Shown here: piece by piece, positions 1 through 9,634 of the stretch
Layout: every line of letters starts with the position of its first letter
Numbering within the stretch: position 1 is the first letter of the stretch
Assembly: GCF_000226095.1 (NCBI RefSeq)
Contig: NC_016476.1
Span: forward strand, 682,001 to 746,000
DNA from: Thermothelomyces thermophilus ATCC 42464
Lineage: Eukaryota > Ascomycota > Sordariomycetes > Sordariales > Chaetomiaceae
DNA: 64,000 nt
Direction of reading: 5' to 3'
Program-made: the position numbers and the translations under genes
The notes under the pieces: model-generated
Database searches by the model: none
What the model was told of the DNA's origin: nothing
What the model saw: only the letters and a program-made list of their open reading frames with translations

Positions 1-3000
1 GTGAATCCAGAATTTCTTCGACGTCCCATTCTTCCTCTTCGTCCTCTGCTTCGATGTGCGTGGCAACCTTGGCGTTCTTTGGTGCTGGTTCGAGAAGTGA
101 AATATGAAAAACATCCGTCCGTAGTCGCATAGATGACGGTAACGATAGTCGGTAGTTGGATGTCGAAATTCGTTCTTTGATAACGAAGGGTCCGACCTTC
201 TTGAAGTCCAGCTTCGTGCTTGGTCGTTTGGTTCGTAAGTTTCGTGCGATCAGGTAGACTTTATCTCCCCTCTCTAGGCGAGGTCCCTCGAGCCTGTGTT
301 TGTCGTAGTAGTTCTTCATTCTGGTCTTGACAAACTCGAGTTCCTTCTTGAGCTTCTCGTGCAGTGCGTGCATCTGTTCTGCTTTGACTGCTGCTCTTGG
401 CACTGTGACCTCTGGTCCTTGCCTAAGGTCTGCTTCATATCCGTAGTTCGCGAAGAACGGTGTGACTTTGGTCGTTTCTGTCGGCGTCGTGTTGTAGGCG
501 AGTTGTGCTGTTGGTAACAGCATGACCCAGTCGTTTTGCTGGTAGTTGACGTAAGAGCGGAGGTACTGCTCAACAACTTGGTTTAGTCGCTCCGTTTGTC
601 CGTCAGTCTGTGGGTGATATGCCGTTGACAGCTTGCTGTTAACGCCCAATTGTTGCATTAACGCTTGCCAAAACTTCGATGCGAACTTGGTGTCTCTGTC
701 GGTGATCCATTCTTGCGGCCAAGCATGCACTGATGCAACTTGCCGATAGATCACGTCTGCCAACTGTTCCGCTGTCCAGGACTCCTTGTAGGGAAAGAAG
801 TATGCCCACTTAGTCAGGTGATCTACTACAGTAAGAATACTGTCGTAGGTCACTCCTGTGGCCGTGTCCTTGGATTCTGGCAGCTTCGTAATGAAGTCCA
901 TCGTAACTGAACTCCATGGTTTGTCAGCTGTTGGCAGTGGCTGAAGTAGTCCATACGGCTTGTGTCGTGCCGTTTTGCTCCGATTGCAGATGTCGCAGTT
1001 CCGTACGACTTCCTTAACTCGTGTCGTCAACTGTGGAAAGTCGTAGTGTTTCTTGACTTGTGCGACAGTCTTCGTAACTCCTTTGTGTCCTCCGAGTTTC
1101 GACTCGTGGAGTTCTCGAATCATCCGCAGCTGTTGACCTTTGTCGTGGATGTACGCTTTGCCTCGGTACCAGAGTTTCCCATCTTTCTCTTCTACTCCGT
1201 CAGGTACCACTGGTCCGGGTGCTGCTTGATACTGTGCCTCGTTGATCCTTTCTTCTCGAAAGATTGCGCAGCATTCTAGGAACGAGTCAAGTGGATCGTC
1301 TTCCACGGGTGTCTGCGTCTCGTGATGCAGCGTTCCGTCTGTCCGTTCCTTGAACAACGGTGGTGTCGTTCCCGTTCGTCCTTCCGTGTGATCCGTTCGT
1401 CGGCTTAAGATGTCCGCTCGTGCGTTCTCTTTGCCCTTCTTGTAGCGGATCTCGAAGTTGAATTCCGCGAGGAATTCTGCCCATCGTATTTGTCGTCCGT
1501 TGAGTTCCTTCGTCGTCGTGAAGTATCGCAAATTCTTGTGATCCGTATATACTTGTACCGGTTCAATCGTGCCGCTGAGGTATGGTCGCCATTCCTTGAA
1601 AGCTTCGACAATCGCAAGTAGTTCCTTGTCGTGGATCGGATAATTGAGACGTGGTCCATCGAGCTTCTTTGAAAAGAAGGCTACAGGATGTAGCTTCCCT
1701 TGTTCGTCTCGTTGTCCCAATTGTCCTCCGATGGCGTAGTCTGAAGCGTCCGTTTCTACCTCGAATGGCTTCTTGGGGTCTGGCAGTACCAGTACTGGAT
1801 CCTCGGTGATGGCGTCGCGAATCTGCGTAAATGCCTGCTCGTGTTGCTCTTCCCATTGGAATTCAGCGTTCTTCTTGGTAAGTTCGTGCAAAGGTCGTGC
1901 GATCGCTCCAAAGTTCCTGAGGAACATCCGGTAGAAGTTTGCAAATCCGATGAAGCTTCGTACTTCCGTGACTGACGTCGGTCGTGGCCAATTCTTGATA
2001 GCTTCAACCTTTGAAGGTTCCATCCGGATTTGTCCTGGGGATATCTCGTATCCCAGAAACACCGTTTTCCTGACGTGGAATTCGCTCTTTCCCTTGTTGA
2101 CTGATAGCTTGTACGCGTGCAGCGCGTCCAGCACTGCTTTTACGTGCTTCCGGTGTTCGTCCATCGTCTTGGAGAAGATGAGTATATCGTCGAGATAACA
2201 TACCGCAAATTTGTCGAGAAAGGGTCGGATAGCTTGATCAATCAGGGCTTGGAACGTTGCCGGCGCGTTCGTAAGTCCAAATGGCATGACGAGGTACTCG
2301 TAGTGGCCATAAGGTGTCCTAAAGGCCGTTTTCCACTCGTCGCCTTCTTTGATCCGTATGTGGTTGTAGGCCGATGGCAAGTCAAGACGCGTGAAATATT
2401 GGGCTCCTGCCAACTGATCTCGGAGCCGTGAGATCAGCGGTAACGGGTATCGATTTTTCACGGTCTGTTCGTTGAGTTGCCGATAGTCGACGCATAACCG
2501 TAGCTTTCCGTCTTTCTTGGGCACAAACAGGATTGGGTAGCCTGCTGGCGATGTCGACGGGCGGATATGTCCTCTTCGAAGGTTCTCCTCCAAATATCGC
2601 TTAAGTTCTTCGTTCTGTGTCTGGCTCGTGTGGTAAATCTTGAAGAACTTCAGTCGTGCTCCTTCCTTGAGCTTGATCTCGTGATCCCATGGGCCGTGTT
2701 CTGGTAATCCTTCCAGATGCTTCGGTTCGAATGCTGGGTGTCCTTCGTATTCCTTCGGTACTTCCCCAGTCTTGTCCCGTCTCTCGGTTTTCTGGTAGTA
2801 TGCGAACTTGGTTCCGTCCATGGCGATACTGGCGATTTCTCCTGTCTCAACCCACTGCTCCCATTGCAGTGCTCCGCATTCGTCAACGGAGAGAACAGCT
2901 ATCGGCGATTCAGCTCGTTCCTCCTGTCGCAACGTCGGTATCGTTATGCCGCTTCTTCCAGAGTCCGTAGTGGTCTGCCTGCCACTGTCCGTCTCTTGCG

Positions 3001-3595
3001 GTGGATCCGTAGGACATGCCTTTCTCTGAGCATCGTCCGCTCGCGATCCTTGCGCGCTCCCCATCTCGCTGGTCGAATACGACTCCATTCGGGGTCGCAG
3101 GTGGCCACCATTCTTCCAGCTGATGTCCGGGTCGTAATCTTCATGCCATGGTAACCCCAATATCATGTCTTTGTCGTTGCCCATGTCCACGATGCTGAAT
3201 ACGACTGCTGTGGTCTTCCCTGCCACAGTGATGTCGATCGGTTCGGTCTCCCTGCGTACCCATTGCGTCGGAAATGGCCCTTTGACTATGCCATGCTTCC
3301 GCTTCATTCTCCAGGGTATCCGCAGCTGATTCACAAGTGTCGGCGAAATCAGATTCATCTCTGCTCCACTGTCCACTAGTGCGAGCATTTCGTGCTGTTT
3401 CCACTGTGCTGTTATCCACAGCCGCTTGTCTTGCCGCCGTCGTCCAAAGATTGCGGCGATTTCCCATGTTTCTGCCGGGAGGTCTCGGTATAGTGGTCTC
3501 TTGCGCCAGTTCCTCCTGTACTGCGCTACCACTCGCCGCTGCGCGGGCGTTAATGGTTTCCGGGCCCCTCGAAGGGCCCTGACCCGTTTCCCAGG
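1..3595 (-). CDS. pol: Gypsy-1A pol polyprotein (PR-RT-RNase H-IN-chromodomain), C-terminus beyond window
   Basis: Open for about 1,198 codons, in the -1 frame relative to gag. It has no start of its own: a TGA in this frame lies at 3598-3596, so it opens just before the predicted frameshift site. Visible in order are an aspartic protease motif (ALVDSGAEMNLIS, about 3380-3340), reverse transcriptase with YLDD (about 2195) and the usual VPKKDGK and MPFGLTNAP blocks, RNase H (about 1790-1480), the integrase HHCC zinc region (about 1140-980), and the DDE core with Asp in VTMDFI, Asp in ITDRDTKF and Glu in TDGQTERLNQ. The last visible residues, WDVEEILDS, match the first strand of a chromodomain, which reads H3K9 methylation in chromoviruses. 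No internal stop was found in the stretches checked codon by codon. Confidence 0.93.
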
Positions 3596-5811
3596 TCAGT
3601 GCTGACCTCTTCGGTTGTTCGGCTGATAGCGGCTTCGTCGATCGTGCTCATTTCCGTGAGCCATTGAGTGCTTGCGGCTTCCCACCATTGGGTCCGTTCT
3701 GCTTTCCGTCGTGCGTGCCATAGCTTCATCTGAAGCTCCCGAATTCGCAATTTCTTTTCGTCCGCGTGATAGAGGCAATCGTTGCTCCAGCACGAGTCCC
3801 ATGTGTCTCGTCCCGTTCCGCAGTGCCTAGGCCAGGCTCGTCTTGGAACTATCGTGATGCTTTCTAGATCGCGGGCTTCGATCTTCCAAAGCAATTCGGC
3901 CGCTCTGTTTCCTGCATCGTAGACCCATTCCACAGGGCACAAGCCTCCGTCCCTGTTTTCCTGTCGGGTCGGCCAGTGATTGTTTTCGAATTTGTCGCGG
4001 AAGTGGTATCGGCATTCGTGTGCCACACACTGGAACCAGGGCACTTGCGCATGTGCCTCGTGTCGAGGGTGCAGTCGCGTGGCGTCGCCTGGAAGGTATT
4101 GGAACTCTTTCCCGAATCCTTCCCACTGTACGTGGGCCGTGGGTACTCCAATGCTGAGGTAGGAGTGTTTCTTCCAATAGCTTTCCCACGTACGCTCATC
4201 TTTTCCGCGGTTCGCGCGCATGAACTGGTACTCGGGGTTCCGTACGTCGTGGCTGAGTTGCTGATCGTCAAAGTACTCGGCGTAGCTATCGGGCCCATCA
4301 TATGTCACAGGCTGTTCCCCTTTGATGGTTTCCACGATACGTCGGAGTTCCCTCATTTCGTCCTTCATCTCATCGCTCTGCTGGGCGAGTCGAGTCAAGC
4401 GCCCATCCCGTTCGCGCAGTTCCGTGTTGAGTCGGAAAACTTCGTTGCGGTACCATTCGATTCGTTCTTGGAGGAATAGAGCATTGGGTCCGGGTCTTTC
4501 GATTCCTTGGGTGTCGGTTGTCCACGATCCATCCCGCCTCTGCGTGACTGTGAAACCCCACTGCCTCAAGATTGGGAGAATCGAAATTGGCGGCGCATAC
4601 TCTCCTGCCATGTCCCATTCGGCAAGACCTGTCTCTGGGTCCACAGTGACCAGTTCGGAGTACGGTGCTTGTTCGTCTTCACCGTTGCCGTCGTGTCCGA
4701 GACTGTCCGTGTCACTGTCCTTGTCTTCGTAGCTCGTGGCTGCTACTTCGGTGACGTTCTTGGTGGTTTCGTCGATGGCCGCAATTTCCTTTCCGGGGGT
4801 TGGTTTCCATTCTTTCTTCGGGCTCCGGCATTCTCGCTTGTAGTGCCCTTTCTTTCCGCAGTTGTAGCAGGTAACATTGGACTTGTCTTTGGTCGCCTTC
4901 TTCTGGTCCTGCTTCTGCGCTGCGTCCACATCCATGGCTCCGGGGTGCGTCCCGTACGAGGTACTAACGTACGCTCGCTTTTTCTTGTCGTTGGCCTTAA
5001 CCGTGGTTCCGTTCATTCGACCTCGTTTCTGCTGCTCTCGTGCGTAGAGTCGATCATCGATCCTGATGGCCTGCGCGATGTATTCATCCAGAGTCTCAGG
5101 CCGATCGTACTTGTACAGCTCGTCCTTGACCTTTTCCTTCAAGCCGTTGTAGAACAGTTGCATCAACGCCTCGTCGTTAAGCTGAGACTTGAGCATGTCC
5201 TGTCTGAACTGTGCGGCGTAGGAGGCTGCTGACTTGGTCTGTCGGAGATTGGCGAGTCTTTCTTGCGCATGAATCTTCTCGTCTTTGTCGCCAAAAACTT
5301 TCCGAAGCTCTTCTTCGAAACGGTCGTAAGATCGGAAGACTGCCCGTGTAAACGCGTCTCGATCGTCTTCGTCTTCCTCCGTGAGATAGTCGTTCCACGT
5401 AGGCTCGAACCATCTGAGTGCCTTGCCCTCTAGTCTCGTGGCTGCGTAGAGGACTTTGGCTTTGTCGTCCGGAAACTTGTCGTCATTGAGCCGGAAGTAG
5501 GATCGGAGGTTTGTCAGGAATCCTGCGAGATCCTCCTTGGTTCCTCCGTATTTACCAGGTGGTTCGATCTTGATGCGGCTCGCCTTGGCGGTCTCGAGCG
5601 CTTCGATTTTGGCGTAGGCTTCGTTGACCAACTTCTGCGAGTACTTTTCGCGGTTCTCGAGTTCCTTGATTCGAGCTTGAGCAGCCTTGTCTCTCTGGTC
5701 CAACTCCTGGATCCGCTGCTGGAGTTGACCAAGCTGAGCGAGCAGCTGTTCGGCCGTGACGTTGGTAGCCATGTCGATGTCGAGGTCGAAGTCACCTCCG
5801 TTCTGAACCAT
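3550..5811 (-). CDS. gag: Gypsy-1A gag with long C-terminal extension
   Basis: 753 codons, intact. Residues about 18-75 are a heptad-rich coiled coil; about 95-245 match the retrotransposon gag (capsid) family with its aromatic/Leu-rich helices; 315-328 are a CCHC zinc knuckle (CYNCGKKGHYKREC) for RNA packaging. Unusually, about 425 residues follow the knuckle. They include an acidic stretch, a second coiled coil (about 444-500), and two Cys/His clusters (about 595-612, CVAHEC...H; and about 664-682, C...CWSNDCLYH) that I do not recognise. The start ATG is only 27 nt from the LTR end. The RIPped copy aligns over the same extension, so it belongs to the family. Most gypsy gags end shortly after the knuckle. 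Confidence 0.92.
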   Translation of the reverse strand: MVQNGGDFDLDIDMATNVTAEQLLAQLGQLQQRIQELDQRDKAAQARIKELENREKYSQKLVNEAYAKIEALETAKASRIKIEPPGKYGGTKEDLAGFLTNLRSYFRLNDDKFPDDKAKVLYAATRLEGKALRWFEPTWNDYLTEEDEDDRDAFTRAVFRSYDRFEEELRKVFGDKDEKIHAQERLANLRQTKSAASYAAQFRQDMLKSQLNDEALMQLFYNGLKEKVKDELYKYDRPETLDEYIAQAIRIDDRLYAREQQKRGRMNGTTVKANDKKKRAYVSTSYGTHPGAMDVDAAQKQDQKKATKDKSNVTCYNCGKKGHYKRECRSPKKEWKPTPGKEIAAIDETTKNVTEVAATSYEDKDSDTDSLGHDGNGEDEQAPYSELVTVDPETGLAEWDMAGEYAPPISILPILRQWGFTVTQRRDGSWTTDTQGIERPGPNALFLQERIEWYRNEVFRLNTELRERDGRLTRLAQQSDEMKDEMRELRRIVETIKGEQPVTYDGPDSYAEYFDDQQLSHDVRNPEYQFMRANRGKDERTWESYWKKHSYLSIGVPTAHVQWEGFGKEFQYLPGDATRLHPRHEAHAQVPWFQCVAHECRYHFRDKFENNHWPTRQENRDGGLCPVEWVYDAGNRAAELLWKIEARDLESITIVPRRAWPRHCGTGRDTWDSCWSNDCLYHADEKKLRIRELQMKLWHARRKAERTQWWEAASTQWLTEMSTIDEAAISRTTEEVSTDLGNGSGPFEGPGNH
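3562..3592 (-). promoter_or_regulatory. Predicted -1 ribosomal frameshift signal joining gag to pol
   Basis: On the minus strand, heptamer G GGA AAC (3592-3586) sits in the gag frame exactly as X XXY YYZ requires. A 6-nt spacer follows (GGGTCA), then an 18-nt self-complementary block (3579-3562) forming six G-C pairs plus one G-U around a 4-nt loop. The pol frame opens at 3595, three bases upstream, and gag terminates at 3550, so the overlap is only about 45 nt around this site. GGGAAAC is a known efficient slippery heptamer (for example in some betaretroviral gag-pro junctions). In the RIPped copy the hairpin persists (41996-42013), but the heptamer has become AGGAAAC. Confidence 0.85.
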
Positions 5812-5825
5812 GACAGAACAAAGGG

Positions 5826-5836
5826 AGTGGTAACAA
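5826..5836 (-). promoter_or_regulatory. Predicted self-priming primer binding site of Gypsy-1A
   Basis: The 27-nt leader between LTR and gag has no TGG-initial, tRNA-like primer site. Instead, two bases past the LTR end, the sense-strand 11-mer TTGTTACCACT is the exact complement of sense-strand AGTGGTAACAA inside the LTR (6021-6011). In Schizosaccharomyces Tf1 the first 11 nt of the mRNA pair with the primer site in the same way. The pairing is also perfect in the RIPped copy (44260-44270 with 44445-44455). Confidence 0.75.
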
Positions 5837-6020
5837 CGTGTGACGAACCCAACTCAGACTGCTTCTGAAAGGGTCCAGACGGAGGTGGGTGAAGCGGGAC
5901 AAGCAGGCAGGTCGTCTGAGGGATTCGGTGAAGCCAAAGGGTTCACAACAACACTTAGAGTTGTCTCTCACAGTAATCAGCAATGCTTGGTATGAGTACT
6001 GTGATTGTGATTGTTACCAC

Positions 6021-6060
6021 TGGTGAACTCCCAGAGTTCGCCAGAACGAGTGACTATATA
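6021..6060 (-). promoter_or_regulatory. Core promoter of Gypsy-1A: TATA box and inferred transcription start
   Basis: On the minus strand TATATA (6060-6055) lies 34 to 39 nt upstream of position 6021. That is where the transcript would have to start for its first 11 nt to pair with the leader primer site. Spacing fits an RNA polymerase II TATA promoter. The start site is inferred from the complementarity, not observed. Confidence 0.6.
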
Positions 6061-6096
6061 CAATTTCCTTGTCCTTTCCCCCTTGAGTCTTGATCG

Positions 6097-6167
6097 TGCG
6101 ATCGCTGCTGCGATCCTGCGATCGTTACCCAAGTGCTCGTCTTGATCGAAGTGCGATCACTGCGATC
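6097..6167. promoter_or_regulatory. Five TGCGATC motifs in the U3 region
   Basis: TGCGATC occurs at 6097, 6109, 6117, 6152 and 6161. Two ATTGG (inverted CCAAT) boxes follow near 6175 and 6203. The array is absent from the related RIPped LTRs in this window, which suggests an acquired upstream activating region. No factor can be assigned from sequence. Confidence 0.45.
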
Positions 6168-6252
6168 ACTTCCTGATTGGTCCTTAGGTCTTGTGGTTCC
6201 TGATTGGTTCTGTGCGCCTTGCCGGGTCGCCTTATGCAGCCAAATCGTGACA

Positions 6253-6533
6253 TTATTACTACTAGTGAACTCTTAGAGTCTATTATAATAAGTGACTATT
6301 TATATATATATATACTTCTGTCGGTCGCTTATAGTCCCCTTCTATCCTATCCTTAGATCGCCTTTAGTAGCTAGCTATCCTCTGCTATCTTTTCCTTTTA
6401 GGCAATTGTTCGCCTGTAATAGCCTATGCTCCCTAGCGATCCCGTGTTAGCCTCGCTTCGTGCCCTTCTTGATTGGTGGCTCATTTAGCCTGCTACACCC
6501 TACTAGGTCGCGGTATATAGTTGGCTTGTAACA
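6253..6533 (-). repeat. RIPped LTR fragment of the Gypsy-1 family, split by Gypsy-1A
   Basis: Aligns to the outer portion of the 37114-37565 LTR from its predicted transcription-start region through its terminal GGCTTGTGACA (here GGCTTGTAACA). It carries CpA-to-TpA changes on both strands. The missing inner part must lie left of Gypsy-1A, outside the window. The first five bases after the young element, TTATT, are the candidate target duplication. Confidence 0.75.
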
Positions 6534-8020
6534 TATAGGGGCGTTTAGCCCCGGTTTGGTAGTAGTCGTCGTCTTCCGGTTAGTTATTAAACTTAAAGGC
6601 TACCTTCTAGTATAATTGCTCCGGTAGTTAGAAGGTTTGGGGTCTATATTAATAGGCCTCTCTAGCCTGTTCCTAGGCTTCGACTTTCCTTAGGCAGCCC
6701 TTATACCAAGCCGTATAGGGGCCCCTACAGGCCGTATGCCTATAAAGGAGTTGGTTAGAGTAGGTAGGGCACTAGGCCTCCCTAGTCTTCCCCCCTTCCT
6801 TATAGGCCTTTGCATTATAATGGCTATAATAGGCCGGCTGCTAGTAGTACTACCAGGTATAGCTAAAGCTCTAATACCTATGATACTACCTTGGCTTTAG
6901 AGCATCCTAGTAAGGCTCGTAGTCTAGTACCTAGGCATCCTAGACTACGCCCTTGTTATAGGCCTTCTGGGCCTCTTCGAGGTCCCGTAGGCCTAGGAGT
7001 ACCGTGGCCTACTTCCTTTACAGGCTCTTTAGCAGCCGGAACTTGACCATTTCGATCAAGTGTAGGCCTACGGCCCCCTTAAAGTCTTGTTTACTAACCC
7101 CCTATAGCTCCTCCTTCCGGACTCCCTTAGTTAGGACTATATAAGCCCTACTAACCTCCCTAGCCTCCTCTTCAACGGCTGTAGCCACCTATCGCTTGTT
7201 AGCTAAATACCAATCCTTAGTAGCCTTATCCTTAAAGACTACTATTATATCCCCGCTTAGGAGCTTGCTAGCCGTGACGGCTCCCTAGCGGTTAGAAGCC
7301 CCGTTAACTGCTTAGACTATTTCGGCCAGGGTTTAGGCTTTAAGGTCCTCCCATAGGCTTACGTTCCATATTATAACCTCCTACGAGGCCCGTAACGGCA
7401 CTACCTTAGCCGACGGCAGGCCTCCTTAGGGGGCTGTTGCCCCCTGTTACGGTCCTACGGCCACCTATACCTAGGTAGGGCAAAAGGTAGTCTTAAGGGC
7501 TTCTTTAAGCCCCTTTTTGACTTCCTTAGCTATAAGTTTCTATAGGTTCGGAATCAGGCCTATAACAGTAGTCATAAGGCCCCATAAGAGCCTATTAGTA
7601 AGGTCCTACGCCCTGCCCTGTTTAGGGCTTGGTACGAGGTCGACTAGTTACACGACAAGACCCCTTAGCTCCTTAATATCTAGGGTAAGGTAGGCCTATA
7701 GTAGGCCCCCCTTTAATTAGTTCGAAGCTATAGGCCTCCCTACTTAGTGGCTTAGTAGTAGGCCTTAAATCGACGTCGCGTTCAGGGGTGTTCAGGGGCT
7801 CCAGGTGGTCTGTACGGTGAAAATTTTGACGGGCGTACAAGGTGCGGTCGGAATGCGGTCGGGTCTAGCTTCCGCGCTTACGATGCCTATTGTATAACCA
7901 TAACGGCTCGTATACAGTTAAAGGTGATACCGTTAGATAGCGTTTTTCGAGAGCTTTCTAGTGACGGTAGTTTTGTATGTTTTGGTAGGGTTTTCGCAAA
8001 GATGTAGGAGAAGCACCTGT
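6534..8020 (-). pseudogene. RIPped LINE-like element: ORF1 relic and probable 5' region
   Basis: Read on the minus strand with TAG taken as former Gln/Trp codons, about 7440-6800 resembles ORF1 of Tad/I-type fungal non-LTR elements: an Ala/Val-rich start, a middle block with an SGDI-like motif and a VKGVRKEEL-like stretch, then a knuckle-like pattern at about 6890-6845. There the spacing Y-x2-Y-x4-Y-x4-Y matches C-x2-C-x4-H-x4-C after TGC-to-TAC and CAC-to-TAC RIP changes. The right end (about 7790-8020) is less mutated and noncoding, as expected of a 5' untranslated region. ORF2 (endonuclease/RT) is not seen, so the copy is truncated. Boundaries are approximate. Confidence 0.5.
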
Positions 8021-8960
8021 ATTATCTTTTTTTTAATAAAGAGTTAGTCTATACCTTATATATATATATAATAGCTAAAATTAGTATAGAAAAGGGAAAA
8101 ACTTATATAGTAATCTTTATTCTCATTACTACTAAGGTAATAACTATTATTATTACTACTAAGTAAACTAATAGCTATAGATATATTAGATAGATACTAA
8201 TTAAAAAAAAAAACTTAAGGGTATAATAAGGGTATAGGTAGTAAGCATAGTTATAAGAGGCAGGGATAGTTAGAGGGTATAGAGGAGGAGAATTAGTTAT
8301 AGGTAAGAAAAATTAAAAGGAGGAAGGAAAAGAAAGGGGTATTTATAGGTATAGGAGGAAGGTAGTAGGGGAGTACACTAGGCCTAGGCAGACTACTTAT
8401 TATATATATAACTCATTACTATATATATAGGTCGTATTATTCTAATAATAAGGGGAAGGAGGTATAGGTTTTATCCGAACTTAAATAGCTACCTGTTTAT
8501 ATATAACATGCTATTATATATATAGGTTACATTATTATAGTGACAAAGGAAGGAAGGCACGGGACCCGCTTATAGGACCGATATATAGGGCGTGATATAG
8601 GCCAGGTTGGCCTAGCGACCGCGAAAAAAAAAAAAAAAGAGGGGGGGTATATTATAGGCCTGGGCTACACCCGGGCTGGATAATGCCCGGGCTTTACCTA
8701 GGCATGGAACGGACCTACCCTGCCCTACTTACCTACGCCCTACAGGTCTGTAGAGCGTTCATTACTCGTTTGTAACTCGTCTGGTAGATACGCGGCTAAG
8801 GCCTAGTTAGGGCCTGACCTGGAGCCTAACTAGGCCCTACCTAGGTTATAAAAGGTGCCTCTCTATATAACTCTTGTATTCTTTCTCTTTTTCTCTATTA
8901 AGGTAGTTAAATAGAATATTATACGTTTATCTATGGATGCTATAAGGCTAGTACATTATA
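8021..8960 (+). mobile_element. Gypsy-3 fragment: 3' end with LTR (8652-8960)
   Basis: About 940 bp closely parallel to 15620-16556 of the complete Gypsy-3 element: the same A/T-rich 3' region, a polypurine tract of about 15 A then AGAGGGGGGG just before the LTR, and an LTR of 309 bp ending in GGCTAGTACATTATA. The left end is truncated against the LINE relic. The following sequence (from TAAAC at 8961) is the interior of an older minus-strand Gypsy-3 copy, so this fragment also inserted into that copy. Confidence 0.75.
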
Positions 8961-9310
8961 TAAACTTATCTTTTAAGTAGTTATAATCTTCTAGCCCCCT
9001 TATAAGACTTTGCTTAGGGGCTACTCTTTTCCCTACTCCCTATCTTCTTTATTAGATAGGTTATTATTATCTTTCTATTCCTTAGCCTCCAAGGTATTAA
9101 TGTTAATTCTTAACTAGTTCTACTATATTAGCCTTAATATAAGGGCGAAGTTATATATAGTAATAAAGTAACCCTTCTACCTATACTAGATATATACTCT
9201 AGCTACCTATTAGGCTATATATACTTTCGGACTAATCTATTTTGCCTATAGGGCGTTACCCCTACATTTTCCTACCCTATCCTTATTAAGTCCTTTCTTT
9301 TATAGGTTAG
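8961..9310 (-). mobile_element. Older Gypsy-3 copy (inverted), gag part left of the nested insertion
   Basis: The reverse complement matches Gypsy-3 gag at about 10495-10855. It ends in GTTAG, the 5-bp target duplication of the complete element inserted at 9311. Its continuation is 16562-17765 on the other side. Confidence 0.8.
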
Positions 9311-9634
9311 TATTATAAGCCTAGGCTATACCTAGGCTAGACAATGCCTAGGCTTTACCTAGGCACGGAACGGACCTACCTTGCCCTACTTACCTACACC
9401 CTATAGGTCCGCAGAGCGTTCGTTACTCGTTTGTAACTCGTCCAGTAGACACATAGCCAAGGCCTAGTTAGGGCCCGACCTAGAGCCTAACCAGGCCCTA
9501 CCTAGGTTATAACGTATATACTTAAAAGGCGCCCCTTTATATAACTCTTATATTCTTTCTCTTTTTCCTCCCTAAGGTAGTTAAATAGAATATTATACGC
9601 TTATCTATAGATGCTATAAGGCTAGTATATTATA
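9311..9634 (+). repeat. Gypsy-3 5' LTR
   Basis: Starts TATTATAAGCC, a RIPped form of the TGTCACAGGCC start that survives in the LTR at 17433-17765, and ends GGCTAGTATATTATA. It contains a TATATAA box at 9538-9544. Confidence 0.88.

Larger units (their letters stand above)
1..6252 (-). mobile_element. Gypsy-1A: young, un-RIPped Ty3/gypsy chromovirus (left part outside the window)
   Basis: A minus-strand LTR retrotransposon in the order 5' LTR (5839-6252), 27-nt leader, gag (5811-3550) and pol (from about 3595 to the window edge). Protease, reverse transcriptase, RNase H, integrase and the first residues of a chromodomain are all in one open frame. The 3' LTR lies left of the window. Unlike the related copy at 37114-44724, it shows no CpA-to-TpA decay, so it was inserted after the last round of RIP or escaped it. 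At 6252 it abuts a RIPped LTR fragment of the same family, so it landed inside an older element. Family placement follows from domain order (integrase after RNase H) and the C-terminal chromodomain start. Confidence 0.93.
5839..6252 (-). repeat. 5' LTR of Gypsy-1A (414 bp)
   Basis: Bounded by TGTGACG at 5839 and CGTGACA at 6252 on the plus strand, the same ends as the LTRs at 37114-37565 and 44273-44724. The half next to the leader aligns well with those LTRs. The outer half (U3, about 6060-6252) does not, and is GC-richer with repeated TGCGATC words and two ATTGG boxes. With the predicted transcription start at 6021, U3 is about 231 bp and R plus U5 about 183 bp. The expected partner 3' LTR lies off the left edge, so a target duplication cannot be checked here. 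Confidence 0.88.

Noticed and set aside
4507-5232. 241-codon plus-strand frame opposite gag
   Set aside because: Antisense to intact gag; no domain recognised.
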